Shown: one piece after another, positions 1 through 5,471 of the stretch
How positions within the stretch are numbered: the first letter of the stretch is position 1
Layout of the letters: each line of letters starts with the position of its first letter
From: CANHVK01 sp046304235
GTDB taxonomy: Bacteria; Bacteroidota; Bacteroidia; Flavobacteriales_D; Crocinitomicaceae
NCBI GenBank assembly: GCA_046304235.1
Contig: JBKCEW010000039.1
Coordinates: 1-6,951, forward strand
Length of the DNA stretch: 6,951 nucleotides
Direction: 5' to 3'
Translations under genes and position numbers: made by a program
The notes under the pieces: generated by a model
Told to the model about the DNA's origin: nothing
The model's input: only the letters and a program-made list of their open reading frames with translations
The model's database searches: none

Positions 1-353
1 ATTATAACTTGGTCTTCAGGATTTCCTAATTGGTTTCTATACGTTATTTCAAATGAAGTATCGTACAAAGCTAGTTTTTCTACAAAATGAGAACTTCTAT
101 TTCCACCTGTTCCGCTACTTTTAAATAATTGATTGACATCAAAAGTATTTGTTCTTACTTCGTGAGTCTTAAAAAAAGAAATAGGTAAAAACGGTATTTC
201 AAGTATAGATGTAGGTGTTGGTCTATTTAACTTTATAATAAAATCTTGATATACTTGGTTGTTCTTTGATTGAAAATGATAAATTTCTAACGCTAATTTT
301 TCAAATTCTTCCTTTGATTTTAGGCTGAAAATTTTGTTTTATATATCAATCAT
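1..353 (-). pseudogene. LuxE-like acyl-protein synthetase/acyltransferase, N-terminal part, with early in-frame stop; runs off the left edge
   Basis: Translation of this frame is open from 338 to the left edge. It gives a LuxE-family N-terminal region: an early segment with EEFEKLALEIYHFQ, then IPFLPISFFKTHEV, then the glycine/serine-rich SSGTGGNRSSHFVEKLALY stretch, which is the expected nucleotide (AMP)-binding loop of this family. LuxE proteins activate a fatty acid with ATP and hold it as an acyl-enzyme; Bacteroidota carry stand-alone relatives usually named acyl transferase. The natural start is an ATG at 351-353, in the same frame, but it reads M-I-D-I followed by TAA (339-341). No ATG or GTG follows in frame within the window; the first TTG is at 66-68, beyond the conserved motifs. 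The gene is therefore damaged by one base change, starts at the rare codon ATT (330-332), or the read is wrong. It lies 36 bases after the lycopene cyclase stop, so it may be the tail of that operon. Family call is firm; state of the gene is not. Confidence 0.6.
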
Positions 354-389
354 AGTAAAAATATATAAAGCAATAAAATAAGAACTACT

Positions 390-1067
390 TTATTTTTTTT
401 TGACGAATTCGAAAATAGCTGTAATCGGAAGTAATAAAGACAGATTATAAAAGATATCTTCTACAGGTATTGTGATGATTCGCCAACCAACGATATGATT
501 TTCACTATACCATACTATCGGTTTAGGTGTAGTTGCTCCAGTTAATATGCCATTAACGATTAAAAAAGGAATGAGTGCTACTAGAAAAGACACGACAAAC
601 CAGCCATACCAAGATTTCTTTAGAATAATTCCAAAAATTAAAACTAAAATTATTCCTGTTGTAACTGCTGAACACGTATACCAATTTCCAATACCATTTG
701 TAATTAATAATAAACCTAATCCAATAAATCCGTAATTGAATGGTTTTATGAATTTTGATACGTTTAAATTTGGGAAATAATATCTAACAACCTCGTAGAT
801 AAATAAACAAGCGAATGGAACTAAAATAAAAAATAAAACTTCCTCTAATGGAAGATTTACGATTTTAATGGTTGAAATATAATCTGCTGTAAAGCCCCAA
901 ATCGATTTTTTGGTAAAAAGTATATCCCAAAAAATAAATAGGGTGGAAATAGGAACTATCGATTTAAATAAAGGATTGAAATAAGTGTAAAAGTGAACTT
1001 TTTTATCAAAACTTAAAGCGAAAGGACCTATGATGGTGAAAATCATAACCCATCCATATAAACTCAT
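390..1067 (-). CDS. crtYcd: Lycopene beta-cyclase, fused CrtYc-CrtYd type
   Basis: Membrane enzyme that closes beta-ionone rings on the linear carotenoid lycopene (to gamma- and beta-carotene). The 225-residue protein is almost wholly hydrophobic with about six to seven helices. It contains two copies of the family's acidic motif: PLEE at residues 73-76 (within NLPLEEVLFF, followed by the typical PFACLFIYE) and PVED at 201-204 (within ITIPVEDIFY). In actinobacteria these halves are separate proteins, CrtYc and CrtYd; here they are one chain, as in other Bacteroidota and archaea. The length fits a complete fused enzyme. The ATG overlaps the stop of crtZ by four bases (ATGA), so the two are translationally coupled. 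The product is the substrate of the CrtZ encoded just upstream. Whether it closes one or both ends cannot be read from the sequence. Confidence 0.9.
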   Translation of the reverse strand: MSLYGWVMIFTIIGPFALSFDKKVHFYTYFNPLFKSIVPISTLFIFWDILFTKKSIWGFTADYISTIKIVNLPLEEVLFFILVPFACLFIYEVVRYYFPNLNVSKFIKPFNYGFIGLGLLLITNGIGNWYTCSAVTTGIILVLIFGIILKKSWYGWFVVSFLVALIPFLIVNGILTGATTPKPIVWYSENHIVGWRIITIPVEDIFYNLSLLLPITAIFEFVKKK

Positions 1068-1543
1068 ACTGTCGGTTTTTTACGTTCAAATATTAGTTTT
1101 GCCTCTTTGTAATATTTTTTTGGAACCACAAGCATTCCAAAACATTCTCCATGTTCTTTACCAATATGTTTATGATGTACTTTATGTGCTTTTCTTATAG
1201 CCATAAAATAAGGATGATCAATATCTCTCAACCATTTAAATCTTCTGTGAATATATACATCGTGAATCATAAAATACGTAAATCCATATAGAGCAATTCC
1301 GTAACCGAGCCATACAGGAACATAATTGTCATTCATCATACCTAACATGATACAAAGCCAAGATGGAATTGCATAGATTAAAAAGAATACATCGTTGCGC
1401 TCAAAAAAATGTGGTTTTACATCATGGTGGTCTTCATGAAAATACCACATCCAACCATGCATTAGAAATTTATGTGTTGCCCAAGCCATGAATTCCATCG
1501 CTATAAAACTTAGAAGCATTACAAAAGGTCCCCACCAATACAT
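1064..1543 (-). CDS. crtZ: Beta-carotene 3-hydroxylase CrtZ
   Basis: Non-haem di-iron membrane hydroxylase that adds the 3-hydroxyl to beta-rings, giving cryptoxanthin and zeaxanthin (or 3-hydroxylating a monocyclic carotenoid). The 159-residue protein shows the complete histidine set of the fatty-acid-hydroxylase superfamily: H24-x4-H29 (HKFLMH), H36-x2-HH40 (HEDHH), H94-x4-H99 (HDVYIH) and H120-x2-HH124 (HKVHH). Length is normal for bacterial CrtZ. Hydrophobic segments lie near residues 5-23, 52-70 and 75-93. It begins 26 bases after the cruF stop and ends in a four-base overlap with the lycopene cyclase start, so it belongs to a carotenoid operon. The start is the first ATG of the frame and leaves the usual short N-terminus ahead of the first histidine pair. 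Confidence 0.95.
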   Translation of the reverse strand: MYWWGPFVMLLSFIAMEFMAWATHKFLMHGWMWYFHEDHHDVKPHFFERNDVFFLIYAIPSWLCIMLGMMNDNYVPVWLGYGIALYGFTYFMIHDVYIHRRFKWLRDIDHPYFMAIRKAHKVHHKHIGKEHGECFGMLVVPKKYYKEAKLIFERKKPTV

Positions 1544-1569
1544 ATTAATTAAGATTTACGAATTATTAG

Positions 1570-2217
1570 TTATGATTTAGTATTGATTAATTGTAGGGTG
1601 AAAAATACAACTAATACAATGTAAAGACAATTATACACACTATTTTGTTCAGTTAGTTTATTTTTTTGATAAACAATATGAATTACTAATGAAATTAGAA
1701 ACCAACACACATAATTATACAAGGGGATATGGTTGTTGGCCCATGACCAATAATCAGATTTTATAGCAACTGGTTCAATAAGAATATCCAATCCTACCAT
1801 TAAAAGGGAGGCTATAATAGGAGTGAAAATTTTATGATTCAATAATTTTAATGAAATACTATGACTAACTAAAATTAATACCACCCAGTTTAATCCGATG
1901 ATAGGGGGAATATCGAAAATTTTAAAACCTAAATTTGCCCCATATTTATAATTGCCAAATAAATAATGGGTATGAACACCAATCCATTCTACGATATATC
2001 CAGTTAGAAACACAAATAGGATAAAAACATAAAAACGAAATGTTTTAAACTGAGATGATGCTAAAACTATAATAAAAGAAAGTAGAAGGTTGTAAGGACT
2101 TAAGCCCAAAAAGTAAGATTTTGAATTAGGTATTGCTAAACCAACTGAACCAACCAAATGAAATAGGATCACTATTCCGATATAAATGTTGGTTTTATGT
2201 AATTGGATGAAAGACAT
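1570..2217 (-). CDS. cruF: CruF-type carotenoid 1',2'-hydratase (carotenoid biosynthesis protein family, PF04240)
   Basis: Polytopic membrane protein of 215 residues with about seven hydrophobic helices. Recognised by the family's conserved segments: VEWIGVHTHYLFGNYKYG at 76-93, IPPIIGLNW at 103-111, LDILIEPVA at 143-151 with acidic D144 and E148, YWSW at 156-159 and IPLYNYVCWF at 164-173. CruF enzymes add water across the terminal double bond of an acyclic end of a carotenoid, giving a 1'-hydroxyl; they serve myxol/myxoxanthophyll and saproxanthin synthesis and, in haloarchaea, bacterioruberin synthesis. It lies 32 bases after hflX and 26 bases before crtZ, the first of three carotenoid genes. 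Its presence suggests that some product keeps one acyclic, hydroxylated end. No clear promoter was found in the hflX-cruF gap. Substrate is inferred from family and neighbours, not shown. Confidence 0.82.
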   Translation of the reverse strand: MSFIQLHKTNIYIGIVILFHLVGSVGLAIPNSKSYFLGLSPYNLLLSFIIVLASSQFKTFRFYVFILFVFLTGYIVEWIGVHTHYLFGNYKYGANLGFKIFDIPPIIGLNWVVLILVSHSISLKLLNHKIFTPIIASLLMVGLDILIEPVAIKSDYWSWANNHIPLYNYVCWFLISLVIHIVYQKNKLTEQNSVYNCLYIVLVVFFTLQLINTKS

Positions 2218-2249
2218 ATACTAACTTAACAATCTAATTTAGAATATGT

Positions 2250-3449
2250 TTAATATAAAAAATGATGATAAGGATATCTTATTTTAAATATTTCTTTTAC
2301 AGCCTCATAAATCGTATCTTTTAATTCTTCGATGTTGTCCTTGTTTTCAGCTGAAATAAAAACACAATTTTTATTATTCATTTTAGACATCCAAGTCTTT
2401 TTTAATTCCTCCAATGATATATTTTCTTTTTGAATAGGAGTGGGGTCATCTTCTTCTTTGGGAATATGTTTGTAAGCATCAATTTTATTGAAAACAAGTA
2501 TGGTTGGTTTTTCAGTATGTTCTAATTCTGCTATGGTTTCATTCACAACGTTGAAATGATCCTCAAAATTAGGATGTGAAATATCAAGAACATGCACTAG
2601 TAAATCAGCTTCTCTAACTTCATCTAAAGTTGATTTAAATGACTCAATCAATTGATGAGGTAGTTTTCGAATGAATCCAACGGTGTCCGTTAATAAAAAA
2701 GGAAGATTTTCTATAACTACTTTACGTACAGTTGTATCAAGGGTGGCAAATAATTTGTTTTCAGCAAAAACTTCAGATTTACTCAACATATTCATGATGG
2801 TGCTTTTACCAACGTTGGTATAACCAACCAACGCAACGCGTACAATTTGACCTCGATTACTACGTTGAGTTGTCATTTGTTTGTCGATTTCCTTTAGTTT
2901 TTCTTTCATCAAGGCAATTCTCATTTGTATCACTCGACGGTCACTTTCAATTTGACTTTCACCTGGACCTCTTAGTCCAATTCCTCCTTTTTGTCTTTCA
3001 AGGTGGGTCCACATACGGGTCAATCGAGGTAACATGTATTGTAATTGAGCGAGTTCTACTTGAGTTTTAGCGTGAGATGTCCTCGCTCTACTTGCAAAAA
3101 TATCCAATATTAAAATGTTTCTATCTAGAATTTTACATTCTAATTCACGTTCAATATTTCGTAATTGAGAAGGAGATAATTCATCATCAAAAATGACCAA
3201 TTTTATATTTTCTGCTTGAATGTACTCTTTGATTTCCTCTAATTTACCTGTACCAACAAAAGTTTTAGGATTAGGTAAGGGGAGTTTTTGTAAAAAACGA
3301 TTTTTAGTAATTGCACCTGCTGTTAAAGCTAAAAATTCTAACTCATCAAGATGTTCAATAGCGGTTTCTTCGCCTACTTGTTGAGCGATTACACCTACAA
3401 GTACGCAATCTTCTTCAACTGCATCAACAGTTACATGTCCTTCGCTCAT
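2250..3449 (-). CDS. hflX: GTPase HflX
   Basis: Ribosome-associated GTPase that binds the 50S/70S ribosome and can split stalled ribosomes under heat or other stress. The 399-residue protein has the N-terminal HflX domain (about residues 14-195) with the glycine-rich family signature GGIGLRGPGE at 155-164, then a TrmE-Era-type G domain: P-loop GYTNVGKST at 209-217, DTVGF at 255-259, NKID at 321-324 and SAE at 366-368. Length is within the family's usual range, and it ends in a short C-terminal tail rich in Tyr and His. The ATG follows the stop codon of the cytochrome c gene with no intervening base, so translation is probably coupled. Co-location of a stress GTPase with membrane cytochrome and carotenoid genes is operon packing and need not mean a shared pathway. 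Confidence 0.96.
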   Translation of the reverse strand: MSEGHVTVDAVEEDCVLVGVIAQQVGEETAIEHLDELEFLALTAGAITKNRFLQKLPLPNPKTFVGTGKLEEIKEYIQAENIKLVIFDDELSPSQLRNIERELECKILDRNILILDIFASRARTSHAKTQVELAQLQYMLPRLTRMWTHLERQKGGIGLRGPGESQIESDRRVIQMRIALMKEKLKEIDKQMTTQRSNRGQIVRVALVGYTNVGKSTIMNMLSKSEVFAENKLFATLDTTVRKVVIENLPFLLTDTVGFIRKLPHQLIESFKSTLDEVREADLLVHVLDISHPNFEDHFNVVNETIAELEHTEKPTILVFNKIDAYKHIPKEEDDPTPIQKENISLEELKKTWMSKMNNKNCVFISAENKDNIEELKDTIYEAVKEIFKIRYPYHHFLY

Positions 3450-3785
3450 TTATTTTCTTAACGTTTTAACGTATTCTACTAAAGACTTAATATCCTTTGG
3501 GTTTGTAATCATATCTTTAAAGGGCATCATCCCTTTTTCATTCCCATTTAAAATCGTATTTTCGATTTCTTTGTCCGAAAGTTTACTAATTGACAAGTCT
3601 GCAGCTCCTGAAACACCTTCTTTACCATCAGCACCGTGACATGCATCACAATGTATGGCATATAAAGCTTGCGGATTTGAAGGTGTAGTTTCTTCTCCTT
3701 CAAGTTTTGAAGAAGATTGGTTGTCAGTTGAACAACCAATCAATAATAAAATAATAGCAAATAAAGGAATTATTTTTAAAACCAT
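3450..3785 (-). CDS. Cytochrome c lipoprotein (single haem)
   Basis: Small c-type cytochrome anchored to a membrane by a lipid. The start chosen is the ATG at 3783-3785, giving 111 residues that open with a short hydrophobic signal ending in a lipobox (LLIGC, lipidated Cys18). The longer frame from 3857 would put 24 unsuitable residues before the signal and overlap the preceding gene far more. After a Ser/Glu-rich linker (about 19-38) comes one haem-binding motif, C46-D-A-C49-H50, and a likely axial methionine in GMMPF (M86/M87), the usual class I arrangement. The protein should face the periplasm and pass electrons between respiratory complexes or to a terminal oxidase; the partner is unknown. 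Its start overlaps the end of the upstream membrane-protein gene by 10 bases and its stop abuts the hflX start. Confidence 0.9.
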   Translation of the reverse strand: MVLKIIPLFAIILLLIGCSTDNQSSSKLEGEETTPSNPQALYAIHCDACHGADGKEGVSGAADLSISKLSDKEIENTILNGNEKGMMPFKDMITNPKDIKSLVEYVKTLRK

Positions 3786-4213
3786 GCAGCTGCTAAATTT
3801 GCTCTGAAAGGCCAAGGAATACCTGCTAATAAAACAATTAAACCAATTAAGTACCATTTAGCAATATATTGGTGTTTAGTAAAAGGGGCTCCTGCTTTTT
3901 CTGCTTTTTTACGACCAATCGTAATAATAACGATAGCAGCGACCATCATTAAAACATGTTCCATACCGTAAAATCTAGTGATAGCATTTTTCATCCAACC
4001 TGATTCAAAACTAACTTTACCACTTTTGAAATATAGAATGAATCCAATTAATAATTGAGTATGTAGTGAAATCATTGCAAAAAGATTAATCATCTTATCT
4101 TTTTTCTCATAAAGAGAAACTCCTTTTCTCGAAAATGCATTGATAATTGCAAAAATGATTAAGATTAATGCGACCCATCTTAAACCTGAATGTGCGTGAA
4201 TTAAAGCGTTCAT
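3776..4213 (-). CDS. Four-helix membrane protein of the 'cytochrome B'-like Bacteroidota family
   Basis: Function not established. The 145-residue protein has four hydrophobic segments at about 12-27, 42-62, 85-100 and 119-135. The N-terminus contains HAHSGLRW (residues 6-13) and the C-terminus GIPWPFR (131-137), both of which I recall as conserved in flavobacterial proteins annotated 'cytochrome B'. Histidines sit at or next to each helix: H6/H8 before helix 1, H51 in helix 2, H86 at helix 3, H114 before helix 4. This would suit b-haem ligation, but no recognised haem-protein family signature is visible. The next gene, overlapping by 10 bases, is a cytochrome c, which supports a role in electron transfer. 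It starts 4 bases after the stop of the small lipoprotein gene. An alternative is a structural or assembly partner without haem. Confidence 0.72.
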   Translation of the reverse strand: MNALIHAHSGLRWVALILIIFAIINAFSRKGVSLYEKKDKMINLFAMISLHTQLLIGFILYFKSGKVSFESGWMKNAITRFYGMEHVLMMVAAIVIITIGRKKAEKAGAPFTKHQYIAKWYLIGLIVLLAGIPWPFRANLAAAWF

Positions 4214-4217
4214 AATT

Positions 4218-4415
4218 TTATCTTTTTAAAAGTTCAACTAAAGTATCTAATTCTTCGACATCCTCGTCTAATTTTTCCATTTCTTCTTCCAAAGCTTTGT
4301 CTTCTTCAGACATTTCTATCCCTGGTTTAATTTTAGCTTTCGGTTCTTCATTAGATTTACAACTAACAACAGAGAAACCAATAAAAAGTGCTAAAACAAA
4401 AAATAATTTTTTCAT
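4218..4415 (-). CDS. Small acidic lipoprotein with predicted coiled coil, unknown function
   Basis: The ATG at 4413-4415 is chosen because it gives a textbook lipoprotein signal: MKK, a hydrophobic core, and the lipobox VVSC with Cys19. An upstream ATG at 4514 would add 33 residues and run through the promoter. The mature part is only 47 residues: a short linker (EEPKAKIKPG) and then an almost continuous charged helix from about 35 to 64, with some 17 Asp/Glu in the whole protein and leucines spaced as in a coiled coil. I do not recognise a family. It is the first gene of the leftward run and lies 4 bases before the cytochrome B-like gene, so it may be an accessory or anchoring subunit of that cytochrome set; this is inferred from position only. 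Confidence 0.75.
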   Translation of the reverse strand: MKKLFFVLALFIGFSVVSCKSNEEPKAKIKPGIEMSEEDKALEEEMEKLDEDVEELDTLVELLKR

Positions 4416-4437
4416 AGCGTTTCGATTTTTAAGTATA

Positions 4438-4465
4438 CAAAAATACATAAAAAAATAGCGAACAA
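4438..4465 (-). promoter_or_regulatory. Bacteroidota-type promoter for the leftward lipoprotein-cytochrome-hflX run
   Basis: On the minus strand a TTG (4465-4463) is followed after 17 bases by TATTTTTG (4445-4438). This is an exact match to the Bacteroidota primary sigma pattern TTG, 17-23 bases, TAnnTTTG. Transcription would begin near 4431, leaving a short leader of about 15 bases before the ATG at 4415. It also argues for the 4415 start of the lipoprotein gene, because the longer 4514 start lies upstream of this promoter. Confidence 0.65.
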
Positions 4466-4482
4466 AATTTTTCAAAGCGTGT

Positions 4483-4509
4483 TTGATAAACGATAAACAT
4501 TTAAATTTA
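4483..4509 (+). promoter_or_regulatory. Probable promoter of the superoxide dismutase gene
   Basis: A TTG at 4483-4485 lies 16 bases ahead of TAAATTTA (4502-4509), a seven-of-eight match to TAnnTTTG. Spacing is slightly short for the Bacteroidota consensus. Transcription would start near 4516, about 20 bases before the ATG at 4537. No Shine-Dalgarno site is present; the leader is A/T only, as is usual in this group. Confidence 0.45.
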
Positions 4510-4536
4510 CACATCTAAAAATTAAAATTTATTACG

Positions 4537-5136
4537 ATGGCTTTTGAATTACCTAAATTACCTTATGCATATGATGCATTAGAGCCACATATTGATGCAA
4601 GAACAATGGAAATCCACCATTCTAAACATCATCAGGCTTACATTACAAATTTGAATGCTGCAATTGCAGGAACAGATTTGGAAGGAAAAACAATCGAAGA
4701 AATTCTTCAAAATTGTGCTGATAAACCAGCTGTTAGAAATAATGGTGGTGGTTTTTGGAATCACAACCTTTTTTGGGAAGTTATGGCACCAAATGCGGGT
4801 GGTCAACCAACAGGCGAATTAGCTGAAGCTATCAATACTACTTTTGGTTCTTTTGATGCTTTCAAAGAAGAATTTGCAAAAGCAGGTGCTACTCGTTTTG
4901 GTTCTGGTTGGGCTTGGTTATGTGTTGAAAATGGAAAGTTAGTAGTTTGTTCTACAGCTAATCAAGATAACCCACTAATGGGAGAAGGATGCAAAGGAAC
5001 TCCAATTTTAGCAATGGATGTTTGGGAACATGCTTATTATTTACATTACCAAAATAGAAGACCTGATTATATTAATGCATTTTTTAATGTAATTAATTGG
5101 TCTGTTGTTGCTGATAAATTTGCTGCGGCAAAATAA
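4537..5136 (+). CDS. sodA: Superoxide dismutase, Fe/Mn family (manganese-type signature)
   Basis: Cytoplasmic enzyme converting superoxide to oxygen and hydrogen peroxide. The 199-residue length is typical and there is no signal peptide. Metal ligands are H27 (in MEIHHSKHH), H76 (in NHNLFW), D161 and H165 (in DVWEHAYYLHY, the family signature). The residues that separate Mn from Fe forms point to manganese: glycine at 72, four before the second ligand, and glutamine at 143 (ANQDNPL) in the C-terminal domain, the counterparts of Gly77 and Gln146 in E. coli SodA. W74 is a feature also seen in Fe and cambialistic enzymes, so use of both metals is possible. It is a single-gene unit with its own promoter and a terminator, transcribed away from the cytochrome run. 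Confidence 0.95.
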   Translation: MAFELPKLPYAYDALEPHIDARTMEIHHSKHHQAYITNLNAAIAGTDLEGKTIEEILQNCADKPAVRNNGGGFWNHNLFWEVMAPNAGGQPTGELAEAINTTFGSFDAFKEEFAKAGATRFGSGWAWLCVENGKLVVCSTANQDNPLMGEGCKGTPILAMDVWEHAYYLHYQNRRPDYINAFFNVINWSVVADKFAAAK

Positions 5137-5151
5137 TTTTAGAATACTGAT

Positions 5152-5188
5152 AACAAAAAAAGAGTGCTACTTGCACTCTTTTTTTGTT
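5152..5188. terminator. Bidirectional rho-independent terminator between sod and the NifU-like gene
   Basis: A perfect 16-base inverted repeat (5152-5167 with 5173-5188) around the 5-base loop TACTT. The core is GAGTGC/GCACTC flanked by a run of seven A on the left and seven T on the right. In both directions the hairpin is followed by a T tract, so it can stop sod transcription (16 bases after the plus-strand stop) and the mrp-NifU transcript (about 20 bases after the minus-strand stop). Confidence 0.9.
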
Positions 5189-5207
5189 TGATTTTATTTT
5201 GAAAAAA

Positions 5208-5471
5208 TCAACTGATTGTTTCAATATTTTCAACCGATTCAACAGCTATGATTTCAGGGGCTACTTTTTTAACTGCCTCTTCTAAACCAGCTTTAAGTGT
5301 CATCATACTCATTGAACAAGAACTACATGCGCCTAATAGTTTTACTTTAGCAATTCCTTCATCGGTAATTTCTAATAACTCCATATCTCCGCCGTCGGCA
5401 TGTAAAAATGGACGTAATTGTTCGATAGACTCATTTATAAGTTTGGATAATTCTTCCTTAGTTCGTGTCAT
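5208..5471 (-). CDS. NifU-like C-terminal domain protein, Fe-S cluster scaffold/carrier
   Basis: An 87-residue, one-domain protein matching the NifU C-terminal domain (PF01106). It has the domain's HADGGDMELL segment at 24-33 and the cluster-binding Cys pair in GACSSCSMS (C49, C52), followed by MTLKAGLEEAVKK. Such proteins hold a [4Fe-4S] cluster between two subunits and pass it to target enzymes; this is the stand-alone form (like NfuA's C-terminal half or chloroplast NFU) without an N-terminal A-type or IscU domain. Its start overlaps the mrp stop by one base (TAATG), so the two are coupled and likely work together in cluster delivery. The terminator at 5152-5188 closes the unit. Confidence 0.92.
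   Translation of the reverse strand: MTRTKEELSKLINESIEQLRPFLHADGGDMELLEITDEGIAKVKLLGACSSCSMSMMTLKAGLEEAVKKVAPEIIAVESVENIETIS

Noticed and set aside
354..389. Possible promoter in the gap before the LuxE-like gene (TATATTTT)
   Set aside because: One mismatch to TAnnTTTG and no TTG at a proper distance; such words are common in AT-rich DNA.
547..735. Open frame of 62 codons on the plus strand inside the lycopene cyclase gene
   Set aside because: Lies wholly opposite a gene with clear motifs; no family resemblance and no promoter.
2221..2242. Short inverted repeat between hflX and cruF that could be a terminator or attenuator
   Set aside because: About 8 pairs with one mismatch, nearly all A-T, and no T tract on the transcribed side; too weak to call.
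2870..3070. Open frame of 66 codons on the plus strand opposite hflX
   Set aside because: Antisense shadow of the conserved HflX coding region.
3548..3739. Open frame of 63 codons on the minus strand in another frame of the cytochrome c gene
   Set aside because: The cytochrome frame has lipobox and CxxCH motif; this one has nothing recognisable.
3786..3857. Upstream start giving the cytochrome c a 24-residue N-terminal extension
   Set aside because: The extension precedes a normal lipoprotein signal and overlaps the preceding gene by 82 bases; the ATG at 3785 gives a standard precursor.
4416..4514. Upstream start giving the small lipoprotein a 33-residue N-terminal extension
   Set aside because: It would place the coding start before the consensus promoter and bury the lipoprotein signal inside the protein.
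4579..4806. Open frame of 75 codons opposite the superoxide dismutase gene
   Set aside because: Antisense shadow; no motif.
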